NCBI GenBank assembly: GCA_022567015.1
Contig: JADFHR010000153.1
Location: 1 to 7,928, forward strand
Source of the DNA: Pseudomonadota bacterium
Lineage (GTDB): Bacteria; Pseudomonadota; Alphaproteobacteria; Rhodospirillales; 2-02-FULL-58-16
Direction: 5' to 3'
DNA length: 7,928 nucleotides
The notes under the pieces are model-generated. The model was not told the origin of the DNA and did not search any database. It was given only the letters and a program-made list of their open reading frames with translations. This document shows, one piece after another, positions 1 through 6,791 of the stretch; position 1 is the stretch's first letter; every line of letters begins with the position of its first letter. Made by a program: the position numbers and the translations under genes.

Positions 1-160
1 GCGTATGCGGCCCGTCGGAGGGCGTCGAAAAGTTTTGACGATGCGCCGCATCGCCTGCAACTTTCCTCCTACCCGACGAGCCGCCTACGCGATCTCTATG
101 AGTCATGATCAGCGCCCCTTGGTATTACACGGCATTGCAGAAATCTTGCGTTTTTACGGA
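1..160. other. Left-edge region, possible start of a minus-strand gene
   Basis: These bases lie downstream of the antiporter gene and hold no convincing gene. Two minus-strand reading frames stay open to the window edge. One starts with ATG at 51-49 (MRRIVKTF...), with an AGGAGG (65-70 on the plus strand as CCTCCT) 13 bases upstream, which is rather far. The other starts with ATG at 106-104 (MTHRDRVGG...), with AAGGGG about 8 bases upstream but poor GC at third codon positions. I cannot choose between them or name a product. No clear terminator hairpin with a T-run was found for the antiporter gene. Confidence 0.25.
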
Positions 161-1420
161 TCACCGCCCGACGGTCAGCCGCACCACCGTTTTCACGGTC
201 AGCCCCTGGACCACGATGGAGAAGATCACGACGGCGTAGGTCATGGCGAGGATGGTGTCCTTGGCCGCGATGTTGGGCAGCGACAGGGCCAGGGCCACCG
301 AAATGCCGCCGCGCAGGCCGCCCCACGTCAGCACCGGGATGGCGCCCTTGGTGAAGGTGCGCCTCAGCCCGAGCACGGTGAGCGGCGTCGCCACGCTGAT
401 GAAGCGCGCCGCGAGCACCACCGGCACCGCGGCCGCCATGACCAGCGCGATCTGTCCGGTGATCGCCAGGGCGATGACCTCGAAGCCGATGATCAGGAAC
501 AGCACGGCGTTCAGGATCTCGTCGATCAGCGACCAGAACTTGTAGACGTGGTCCCGGGTCGTCTCGCTCATGGCGAGATGGGTCCCCGGATTGCCGATCA
601 GAAGCCCGGCGATGACCACCGCGATGGGCCCGGACACGTGGATGGCGAAGGCGATGGCGTAGGTCCCCATGACCAGGGCCAGGGTGATCAGGACTTCCAG
701 GTTGTGCTCGTCGATGGAGCGCATGGCGGCGAAGGCCACATAGCCGCCGACCAACCCGAGCAGGGCGCCGCCGAACGCCTCCATGACGAACAGCTTGGCC
801 ACGCCCGCCGCGGTGATCGGTTCGCCGCCCGCCGCGCCCAGGGCGATGGCGACTAAGATGGTGAAGACGACGATGCCGACGCCGTCGTTGAACAGGCTCT
901 CGCCGGCGATCTTGACCTCCAGGGATTTGGGCACGGTGACGGTCTTGAGGATGCCGAGCACCGCCACCGGGTCGGTGGGCGAGATCAGCGCCCCGAACAC
1001 CAGGCACCACGCCAGGGGGATGTCGAGGCCGAACAGCCCGACGACGAAATACATGACCGTGCCGATGATGGCCGTGGACATCAACACGCCGACCGTGGCC
1101 AGGGTGCCGATCGCCCATTTGCGGCTCAACAGGCCGCCCAGGTCCACGTGCAGGGCGCCGGCGAACAGCAGGAAGCTCAACATGCCCTTCATCAACACCT
1201 CGTGGAAGTCGATCCGCTCGAGGGTGCCCCTGAGCGCGTCGCGGAAGCCGAGGGCGGGGACGGCGGCGTCGAGGCCGATGACGGCGAGGGACGCGAAGAG
1301 CGCGATGACCACCACGCCGATGGAGCGCGGCAGCTTCATCCAGCGGTGGTTGACGTAGCCGAACGCCGCCGCCAGGGCGAGGACGATGGCGGCCAGGTTG
1401 AACAGGGAGATATCGGTCAT
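161..1420 (-). CDS. CPA1-family Na+/H+ antiporter (NhaP type)
   Basis: Predicted inner-membrane cation:proton antiporter of 419 residues, expected to exchange Na+ (or K+) for H+ in pH and salt homeostasis. The sequence is a chain of hydrophobic helices from residue 7 to the end. Family motifs are visible: the SPTDPVAVL stretch (T149-D150-P151), the GESLFNDG motif (N178, D179) expected to carry the ion-binding Asp, and the late WGGLRGG motif (R370). Length is normal for short bacterial CPA1 proteins that lack a long cytoplasmic regulatory tail. I chose the ATG at 1420-1418 because it immediately precedes the first helix (MTDISLFNLAAIV). The frame stays open to 1654, but that extra part is Arg/Pro-rich and looks non-coding. 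The Shine-Dalgarno before the chosen start is weak. The gene stands alone and is divergent from the rhodanese gene. Ion specificity cannot be read from sequence. Confidence 0.93.
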   Translation of the reverse strand: MTDISLFNLAAIVLALAAAFGYVNHRWMKLPRSIGVVVIALFASLAVIGLDAAVPALGFRDALRGTLERIDFHEVLMKGMLSFLLFAGALHVDLGGLLSRKWAIGTLATVGVLMSTAIIGTVMYFVVGLFGLDIPLAWCLVFGALISPTDPVAVLGILKTVTVPKSLEVKIAGESLFNDGVGIVVFTILVAIALGAAGGEPITAAGVAKLFVMEAFGGALLGLVGGYVAFAAMRSIDEHNLEVLITLALVMGTYAIAFAIHVSGPIAVVIAGLLIGNPGTHLAMSETTRDHVYKFWSLIDEILNAVLFLIIGFEVIALAITGQIALVMAAAVPVVLAARFISVATPLTVLGLRRTFTKGAIPVLTWGGLRGGISVALALSLPNIAAKDTILAMTYAVVIFSIVVQGLTVKTVVRLTVGR

Positions 1421-1703
1421 GTCGCCCGTTCCGGCGGGGGAAGAGCCGACCCAGAAGTAACGCCTGCGGCGGGCCCTGAAAAGCCCTTTGGCGGCGGCGG
1501 GTCCGCGGCAGGCTTCCCGTCGCCGCCCGGCGGGTGCGGACCATGCGTCGGGCTGCCGGTTCACCGGGGATATTTCGGGTCGCTTTCTTCCGCGGCCGGT
1601 CCTATGTGAAGGTGGGTCCGGCGGGGAACGCCGAACCGTGGTATGGTCCGGCATTGGAATAGAGGCCGCGCGCCGGCGGCCTTGGAGAGCGAGGTGTCAT
1701 CGG
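1421..1703. promoter_or_regulatory. Divergent intergenic region, antiporter / rhodanese
   Basis: These 283 bases between two divergent genes must hold both promoters, but I could not identify convincing -35/-10 pairs. Two copies of GGTCCGGC (around 1615 and 1645) and a small hairpin CGGCG-GGGAA-CGCCG beginning near 1619 are the only structure seen. They may be chance in such GC-rich DNA. Upstream extensions of both reading frames cross this region but look non-coding. Confidence 0.35.
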
Positions 1704-2087
1704 ATGGTAACGCGCGGCTTCAAACAGATGTTGGCCGAGGCCAACGCAATGATCGAGACCATTTCCGTGGAAGACGCGCAAGCCCTGGTCGGCAATGCGG
1801 ACGTGGTCTTCGTCGACGTGCGGGAGACCGTCGAGCGGCAAAAGTCCGGTGGCATCAAGGGCTCGGTGCACGTGCCGCGCGGCTTCCTGGAGATCATCGC
1901 CGATCCGGAAACCCCCATGCACAATGACAGCCTGGCCAGCGGCAAGCGGCTGGTGCTGTACTGCGGCTCCGGGGGGCGGTCGGCCCTGGCGGCGAAGACG
2001 CTGATCGACATGGGCCTGGAAAAAGTCTGCCACATCGCCGGCGGATACGGGGCGTGGGTCGAGGCCGGCGGGCCGACGGATTCCTGA
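1704..2087 (+). CDS. Single-domain rhodanese-like sulfurtransferase
   Basis: A 127-residue protein of one rhodanese domain, probably cytoplasmic (no signal peptide). Rhodanese domains carry a sulfane sulfur as a persulfide on a loop cysteine. Here the active loop is C87-G-S-G-G-R-S93, the usual C-X5 loop with Arg at position 5, so the protein should be catalytically competent. The domain-entry motif VVFVDVRE (residues 34-41) and the C-terminal GGYGAW (113-118) are also typical. The start ATG at 1704 follows GGAGAGCGAGG at about 10 bases, and the N-terminus (FKQMLAEANAMIETIS) looks like an intact family N-terminus, so I prefer it to upstream starts. The gene is followed after 30 bases by msrB on the same strand. 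The pairing suggests a role in sulfur or oxidative-damage metabolism, but the sulfur acceptor is unknown. Confidence 0.92.
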   Translation: MVTRGFKQMLAEANAMIETISVEDAQALVGNADVVFVDVRETVERQKSGGIKGSVHVPRGFLEIIADPETPMHNDSLASGKRLVLYCGSGGRSALAAKTLIDMGLEKVCHIAGGYGAWVEAGGPTDS

Positions 2088-2117
2088 GCCGGGGTCCGGT
2101 GCGGCCGGGGGAGCGAA

Positions 2118-2528
2118 ATGCCGGAAAAGGTTCGAAAGTCCGACCCGGAATGGCAGGAGCAGTTGACGCCGGAGCAGTTCCGCGTCGCCCGGGAGAGGGG
2201 AACCGAGAAGCGGTTCTCCGGCCAGTACAACGACTGCAAGACGCCCGGAACGTACCGCTGCATCTGCTGCGGGGCGGACCTGTTCGGCTCCGGCACCAAG
2301 TTCGATTCCGGAACCGGATGGCCGAGCTTCTGGGCGCCGGTCTCCGACGGCGTGGTCGTCACCCGGCCCGATACCCGGTTCGACACCGACTTGACCGAGG
2401 TGCTGTGCACCCGGTGCGACGCGCACCTGGGCCACGTCTTCGCCGACGGCCCGGAGCCGACGGGCCGGCGCTATTGCATCAATTCCGTGGCCCTGACGCT
2501 GAACGCGAACAAACCGGGGGATGATTGA
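2118..2528 (+). CDS. msrB: Peptide-methionine (R)-S-oxide reductase MsrB
   Basis: A 136-residue full-length MsrB, probably cytoplasmic, which reduces the R epimer of methionine sulfoxide in proteins back to methionine. Visible motifs: two zinc-binding pairs, C48-x-x-C51 and C97-x-x-C100; the FDSGTGWPSFW segment (62-72); HLGHVF (103-108); and the catalytic cysteine C120 in RRYCINS. E. coli MsrB has a resolving Cys where this protein has T66 (SGTGWPSF against SGCGWPSF), so direct disulfide formation at that site is not possible. C40 (YNDCK) and C50 are extra cysteines, and either might resolve the sulfenic acid, or thioredoxin or a small reductant may act directly. The ATG follows GGGGGAGCGAA, a good ribosome site. 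It is probably co-transcribed with the rhodanese gene 30 bases upstream. Confidence 0.96.
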   Translation: MPEKVRKSDPEWQEQLTPEQFRVARERGTEKRFSGQYNDCKTPGTYRCICCGADLFGSGTKFDSGTGWPSFWAPVSDGVVVTRPDTRFDTDLTEVLCTRCDAHLGHVFADGPEPTGRRYCINSVALTLNANKPGDD

Positions 2529-2531
2529 TCG

Positions 2532-2604
2532 CCGGACGGCGGGAACGCGTCCGGACGGTCCCCCGACGGGGATATCGGCGCAGGCCACCGCCGGGTAACG
2601 GCGG
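2532..2604. terminator. Inverted repeats between convergent genes, possible bidirectional terminator
   Basis: Three hairpins lie in the 79-base gap between msrB and the convergent gcvT-glyA gene: CCGGACG/CGTCCGG with a 9-base loop (2532-2554), TCCCC/GGGGA with a 4-base loop (2559-2572), and CCGCCG/CGGCGG with a GGTAA loop (2588-2604). None has a clear T-run, so they may be factor-dependent terminators, RNA 3'-end protectors or GC-driven chance. Position between converging stop codons is the main argument for termination. Confidence 0.4.
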
Positions 2605-2607
2605 CGG

Positions 2608-5280
2608 TCAGGCCGGAAAGCAGTATTGCATGTCGGTGAAGCGCCCGCGCAGGTCCTTGACCGCGTCCTTCCAGTGGCCCGCGGGCCTGGCGTCGCCGTC
2701 GCGGATGATCTCGGCGATGAGCCCGGCGAGCTCCCGGAAATCGGCCTCCTTCATGCCGTAACGGGTCATTTCCTGGGTGCCGGTGCGGACCCCGCTGGCG
2801 GCGGCGAAGCTGGCGTCGTCGGCGTAGGCCTGGGGGTTGGTGATGACGTTGTTGGCCTCGAGCAGGCTGGCGATGTGCTCGCCCCGGCCCCGTGCCGTGC
2901 GGATCAGCACCTGGTGGGTCTCGGTGAAGGCGCATGCCGCGTCGCCTTCCAGCACCACGTCGGCGTCGGCGAGCGCCCGGGCGAAGGCCTTGGCGTTGGC
3001 GATCACCTGTCTGGGATAGTCGTCCCTGAACTCCAGCATCTCGTAGGTGGCGCCGAGGAGCCCCAGCAGGGTGCCCAGATGGTGGTTGCTGACGTGGCCG
3101 GGGAAGGCGCGGGACTCGATGGCGGTCCACAGGGGCTCGAACACGGAACCGGGCTCGAAGTTGCCCAGCACGACGCCCCGCTGGGGCCCGAAGAAGGTCT
3201 TGTGGGTCGAGCCGGTGACCAGATCGGCGCCGTCGGCGAAGGGCTCCTGGAAGTGGGGGCCGAGCAGGCCCAGCACGTGGGCGGCGTCGTAGTGGATGAT
3301 CGGCCGGGCCGGGTTGTCGCGGCCGAATTCCGCATGGATGAACTCGGCGATCTCGGCGATCGGTTCGGTGTGGATGATGACGCTGCGGCCGAAGACCAGG
3401 AGCTCCGGCCGGGTCCTGACGATCAGCTCCTTGGCCGCCTCGACGTCGATGCGGTGGGGGTTGTCCGCCTGCAGCGGGAAGTGCTCCACGGCCGGGCGGC
3501 CGGTGCGCTCGTCCATCGCCACGTAGTTCTTCAGCGCGCCTTGCGGCTGGGCGCTCAGGTGCCCGCCCTTGTTGAGGTCGTGGACGAGGATGCGGCCGAT
3601 GAGCCGCGGCGCTTCGCCGGCGTGGTGGCGGTGCCTGAACTGCTTGACCGCGTCGTAGACCGTGTCGTTGGCCATCTGGCCGCTGATCACGCGGGGCTCG
3701 ACGTGGGTGCAGCCGAAGAAGGTGCGAAGCGCCGCCTTGAGCTCTTCCTCCTTGTCCATGATGAACGCCGTGCCCTTGTAGTAGCGCACGTCCGGCGCCT
3801 CGGGGCCGAGCGCCTTCATGCGGTTGTGTTCGTTGTAGCGGGCCGCGGGATCGGCGGCCGAGAGGGCGTCGACGAACGCCGACGTCGCCTGCTCGGACGG
3901 AATGAGATTGATGCATTCCGTCCGCCGCCAGCCGGTATTGGCCCGCGAGTCTTCGATCAGGCGGCGCGCCCGGTCGGCGTGCCCCGAGGCGGCGGCCCGC
4001 GCCTGGGTGGGCGGCGCCCGGAAGCCGGTGTAGGGCCGGCCGTAGGGCGCCACCGGCCAAAGGTTGCGTTCCACCAGCTCCGCCGCCATGGTCTTCCCGC
4101 GGTCGTCCTCGATCTCCAGCACCACCGGCCGGTCGGCCCGGTAGCGGATGTCCGAGCCGACGAGGGCGAGGCCGATGGGCCGCATGCCGTGATCGTCGGA
4201 CGGCGCGGCGGTGATGCCCTGGCCGTAGAAATGGCTGAACGGCACGCTGGTGCCCGACGTCACGTAGCCCGCCGGGCGGCCGTCGAAACGGACCTTGTGC
4301 CCGGCGCGCAAGGGCTTGCGCCCGCCGAAGACGGCTATGGGCACGATCACCCGGGGAAGCACCCTTTCCTCGACGGGCGTCGCCAGCTCGCCGCGCACCA
4401 TGCGGATGAACTCGTCGCGCTGTTTCTCCAGTTCGGCGCGGCCCACGTAGTCCCGGCCGTCGGGCGGGCGCACGGCGAACCTGGCCAGCCCGTTGGCGAA
4501 TATCGGGATCTCCCGGCCTTCCGGGTCCTCGCCGAGTTCGTGGCCGTAGAGGGGAAGTCCCGCCTCCAGCCTCAGCGAATCCCGGGCCCCCAGGCCCACC
4601 GGCCGGGCCCCCTTGTCGATCAGGGCCTGCCACAAACGGACCGTGACCTCGCGCCCCGGGAACAGCTCGAAGCAGACCGATTCCCCGGTGTAGCCGGTGC
4701 GGGCGATGATCACATCGTGGCCGTCGATGGTGGCGGTGCCGAGCCGGTTGCGCTTGTTCTCCGGAAGGGCGCCGGTTTCGATCACGTCCTCCAGCACCTG
4801 CGAGGCATGCGGTCCCTGGAGCGAGACCATGGCCAGGGCATCGCTCTCGTCGACGAGCTCCACGTCGCCGTCTTTGAGGTCCTCCAGCCATTGCCAGTCC
4901 TTCGCCCGGTTGGCGGCGTTGACGACCAGGAGGAAGTCGGCCGCGCCCAGGCGGTAGAGATAGGCGTCGTCGACGGCGCCGCCGGCCTGGTTGGCGATGA
5001 ACGTGTACTGGGCGTGCCCGGGATCGAGGGCACGGGCGTTGTTGGTCAGCGCGGCGAGCAGGAAATCCTCGGCGCCGGTGCCGCGGACGCGGAACCGGCC
5101 CATGTGGGAGACGTCGAAAAGGCCCGCGTGGCGCCGGGTCGCGAGGTGCTCCTGGATGATGCCGGACGGGTATTGCACCGGCATGTGCCAGCCGCCGAAG
5201 TCCACCATCTTGGCCCCGGCCGCCACGTGCCAGTCGTGGAGCACGGTTTTTTTGAGTTCGGCGCCGTCGGCGTCTGGCAT
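2608..5280 (-). CDS. GcvT-GlyA fusion: aminomethyltransferase / serine hydroxymethyltransferase
   Basis: An 890-residue two-enzyme fusion with no break in frame. Residues about 8-422 are glycine cleavage T protein: HMPVQYP, FDVSHMGRFRV (55-65), the catalytic-type Asp pair D104-D105 (GGAVDDAYLYR), ARTGYTGE (193-200) and a C-terminal barrel ending near NLWPVAPYGRPYTGF. T protein transfers the aminomethyl carbon from the H protein to tetrahydrofolate. Residues about 435-890 are a PLP-dependent SHMT domain: PSE (E463), VRYYKG (Y500-Y501), KGGHL (571-575), YDAAH (D665, H668) to hold PLP, STHK (K694) as the Schiff-base lysine, and R832 (SGVRTGT) for the substrate carboxylate. All expected catalytic residues are present, so both halves look active. 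The T domain is about 50 residues longer than usual, with additions near 285-325. The ATG at 5280-5278 follows GAGGGAGGA at about 8 bases; the frame is open to 5466 but that part looks non-coding. No gcvH or gcvP lies in the window. Substrate could differ from plain serine/glycine. Confidence 0.94.
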   Translation of the reverse strand: MPDADGAELKKTVLHDWHVAAGAKMVDFGGWHMPVQYPSGIIQEHLATRRHAGLFDVSHMGRFRVRGTGAEDFLLAALTNNARALDPGHAQYTFIANQAGGAVDDAYLYRLGAADFLLVVNAANRAKDWQWLEDLKDGDVELVDESDALAMVSLQGPHASQVLEDVIETGALPENKRNRLGTATIDGHDVIIARTGYTGESVCFELFPGREVTVRLWQALIDKGARPVGLGARDSLRLEAGLPLYGHELGEDPEGREIPIFANGLARFAVRPPDGRDYVGRAELEKQRDEFIRMVRGELATPVEERVLPRVIVPIAVFGGRKPLRAGHKVRFDGRPAGYVTSGTSVPFSHFYGQGITAAPSDDHGMRPIGLALVGSDIRYRADRPVVLEIEDDRGKTMAAELVERNLWPVAPYGRPYTGFRAPPTQARAAASGHADRARRLIEDSRANTGWRRTECINLIPSEQATSAFVDALSAADPAARYNEHNRMKALGPEAPDVRYYKGTAFIMDKEEELKAALRTFFGCTHVEPRVISGQMANDTVYDAVKQFRHRHHAGEAPRLIGRILVHDLNKGGHLSAQPQGALKNYVAMDERTGRPAVEHFPLQADNPHRIDVEAAKELIVRTRPELLVFGRSVIIHTEPIAEIAEFIHAEFGRDNPARPIIHYDAAHVLGLLGPHFQEPFADGADLVTGSTHKTFFGPQRGVVLGNFEPGSVFEPLWTAIESRAFPGHVSNHHLGTLLGLLGATYEMLEFRDDYPRQVIANAKAFARALADADVVLEGDAACAFTETHQVLIRTARGRGEHIASLLEANNVITNPQAYADDASFAAASGVRTGTQEMTRYGMKEADFRELAGLIAEIIRDGDARPAGHWKDAVKDLRGRFTDMQYCFPA

Positions 5281-5578
5281 GGCGGGGTCCTCCCTCGAAT
5301 GGCGTTTCCCGGCCCCACTGCGGACCGCGAACGGGAGAAGAATATCACAAAACGAAAGGAACCGGACGCCCGCCTTAAGGCCCCTGGCGGCCCGCTGTCC
5401 GCGGCCGCTGCTCCTTCTCTTTGTCCTGTCCCCTGGCCGCCGCGCCGCGGTGGACATAACCGGCACGCTTCTAATGAGCGGGGTGGTTCGCTATCGTGGC
5501 CCCGGTTTTGCAAACCGTCTTGTGAATGGCGGGTGACGGGGAGGCGACAGCCCGCAGTGACGAGAGGGGGGCATCGAG
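5281..5578. promoter_or_regulatory. Divergent intergenic region, gcvT-glyA / proton-channel operon
   Basis: These 298 bases separate two divergent units and should contain both promoters. Toward the fusion gene, the minus strand has an AT-rich island at 5337-5360 reading TTTTGTGATATTC, a weak extended -10 candidate (TGTGATATT) without a good -35. The perfect palindrome GCCTTAAGGC is at 5372-5381. Near 5451 there is a TGGACA (-35-like) but no correctly spaced -10. I looked for a glycine-riboswitch core (CCGAAGG-GCAA type) upstream of gcvT-glyA on the minus strand and did not find one. Confidence 0.4.
5503..5517. promoter_or_regulatory. Inverted repeat upstream of the proton-channel operon
   Basis: CGGTTTTGCAAACCG is a perfect 6-base inverted repeat (CGGTTT/AAACCG) around a TGC centre. 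It ends 61 bases before the TTG start at 5579 and is AT-richer than its surroundings. Position and symmetry fit a repressor or activator operator, or a small hairpin in the 5' leader. No T-run follows, so a terminator is unlikely. No regulator gene is adjacent. Confidence 0.4.
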
Positions 5579-6187
5579 TTGCTCTACAGATATTTGCTCG
5601 TCGTTCGGTTCGTCTTGGTCAATACCGTGGCGACCGCCTTATTGGTCGCCGCCTATTTCCAGGGATGGCTCGACGGGGTGTTCACGGCATATTTAATGGA
5701 GCTGTCGGCGGTCATCTTCCTCGTCTTCCTCTACGGGCTCGTCCTCTGCGGCGCAAGGATTTGGCGCCACAGCGTGGAACTGAACGACGTCAAGGCCGGG
5801 ACTCCCGATCCCCGGTCCCGGGCCGGCAGGTACCTGAGCCACACCCGGGGGGGCAATCCCGAAAATCGCTCCATCAAGGCGGACGCTTTGCGGCTCAAAT
5901 TGACCGACCGCATCGCCGGCGTACGCCATATCGCCAACGCGCTGGTCTTCCTCGGGCTGATCGGAACCGTCATCGGCTTCATCATCGCGCTGTCCGGGGT
6001 CGATCCGGCCGCCGCCACGGAGGTGGAGAACGTGGCAGCCATGATTTCCACCCTCATCAAAGGGATGTCGGTGGCGATGTACACAACCCTGATCGGCTCC
6101 GTGCTCTATATCTGGCTCATCATCAACTACCGGATCCTGGTGACCGGGACCGTCGATCTCATCGCCACGATCATGGAACTGGGATAA
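5579..6187 (+). CDS. MotA/TolQ/ExbB-like proton-channel subunit
   Basis: A 202-residue inner-membrane protein with four predicted helices: about 5-27, 36-59, 117-139 and 162-186. The loop between helices 2 and 3 (60-116) is polar and basic, so probably cytoplasmic, matching MotA-like topology in miniature. The last two helices carry the family signature: LGLIGTVIGFIIAL (125-138) and KGMSVAMYTTLIGS (161-174). These resemble the LGLLGTV and G-M-x-x-A-x-x-T-T stretches of ExbB, TolQ and MotA, with Thr/Ser residues (T130, T169, T170) where family members line the proton path. It is the first gene of a three-gene operon. The start is TTG at 5579, supported by GAGAGGGGGG (5562-5571) seven bases upstream. 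The next in-frame Met (residue 40) would delete the first helix. It is much smaller than MotA (about 290) or ZorA. I assign the superfamily with confidence but not the biological role. Confidence 0.82.
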   Translation: MLYRYLLVVRFVLVNTVATALLVAAYFQGWLDGVFTAYLMELSAVIFLVFLYGLVLCGARIWRHSVELNDVKAGTPDPRSRAGRYLSHTRGGNPENRSIKADALRLKLTDRIAGVRHIANALVFLGLIGTVIGFIIALSGVDPAAATEVENVAAMISTLIKGMSVAMYTTLIGSVLYIWLIINYRILVTGTVDLIATIMELG

Positions 6188-6191
6188 GTCC

Positions 6192-6791
6192 GTGCAGGGG
6201 CTCGACTATCTTGACGAGGACACCTGGGGAACGGTGTTCCGCGACGTCATTCTCCTCGCGCTCATCGGGTTCGTGGCAATGGTGATCATGCTGCTGCCGC
6301 ATATCACCTCGGCGAAAAAGAAGGCCGAGGAACAGATCGCTCCGGGCAACGTCATCGTCGAAATCCATTGGCCGACCGACCTGCCCGTGGACGTCGACCT
6401 GTGGGTACAGGCGCCGCGCGAGTTGCCCGTGGGTTTCTGGAACCTGGGTGGTCACACCTTCAACCTGCTCAGGGACGATCTGGGCTCGGAGGGGGACGCC
6501 ACGGACAAGAACTACGAGATCTCGTACAGCCGCGGCATCCCTCCGGGCGAATACATCGTCAACGTGCACATGTACGGGCCTCCGCCGCCAAATACCGCCG
6601 TGCCGGTGAATGTGGTCGTCAGCGTCAAGCATGGGCTGGAGGACACGCGGCAGATTCTGAAGACGGTCGTCGAGTTGACCCGGCACAATCAGGAAGAGAC
6701 GGCCTTCCGCTTCCGCCTGACCGCCGACGGCGACCTGGTGCCGGGCAGCGTCAGCACCCTTCGACGGCGGCTGATTACGGGGACGAACTGA
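6192..6791 (+). CDS. ExbD-like membrane protein with DUF2135/YfaP-like exported domain
   Basis: A 199-residue protein with one N-terminal membrane helix (about 17-38) and a long exported part. The helix begins F16-R17-D18-V-I-L-L-A-L-I-G-F, close to the FVDVMLVLLIIF start of ExbD/TolR helices, so D18 probably matches the proton-carrying Asp. After a basic/acidic linker (41-52), residues 53-148 look like an all-beta domain: VEIHWP, DVDLWVQAP (67-75), RDDLG (94-98), NYEISY, IPPGEYIVNVHMYG (116-129) and alternating-hydrophobic strands. This pattern resembles DUF2135/YfaP-type domains; I name it from pattern memory only. A more polar segment (149-199) follows, including RRR at 191-193. The start is GTG at 6192, four bases after the upstream stop, with only a weak ribosome site, suggesting translational coupling. 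The canonical ExbD/TolR C-terminal domain is absent. Function of the exported domain is unknown. Confidence 0.75.
   Translation: MQGLDYLDEDTWGTVFRDVILLALIGFVAMVIMLLPHITSAKKKAEEQIAPGNVIVEIHWPTDLPVDVDLWVQAPRELPVGFWNLGGHTFNLLRDDLGSEGDATDKNYEISYSRGIPPGEYIVNVHMYGPPPPNTAVPVNVVVSVKHGLEDTRQILKTVVELTRHNQEETAFRFRLTADGDLVPGSVSTLRRRLITGTN

Noticed and set aside
5..856. 283-codon plus-strand ORF opposite the antiporter gene
   Set aside because: It is His/Gly/Asp-rich antisense to a clear CPA1 antiporter, with no ribosome site or family resemblance.
1602..2588. 328-codon minus-strand ORF opposite rhodanese and msrB
   Set aside because: It is antisense to two genes with intact catalytic motifs, and its composition is typical of a shadow frame.
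2471..4891. 806-codon minus-strand ORF overlapping the fusion gene
   Set aside because: It is an alternate frame of the same DNA, Arg/Pro/Gly-rich, with no domain, while the other frame encodes recognisable GcvT and SHMT motifs.
5400..5460. GGGGACAGGACAAAGAGAAGG on the minus strand, as part of a glycine riboswitch
   Set aside because: Only a loose likeness to the distal riboswitch segment is present; the conserved aptamer core is missing.
2626..6285. 1219-codon plus-strand ORF opposite the GcvT-GlyA gene
   Set aside because: It is the antisense of a well-supported gene, has His/Gly/Val/Arg-rich low-complexity composition, runs through the intergenic region and enters the proton-channel gene in another frame. 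Long shadow ORFs are expected in GC-rich DNA.
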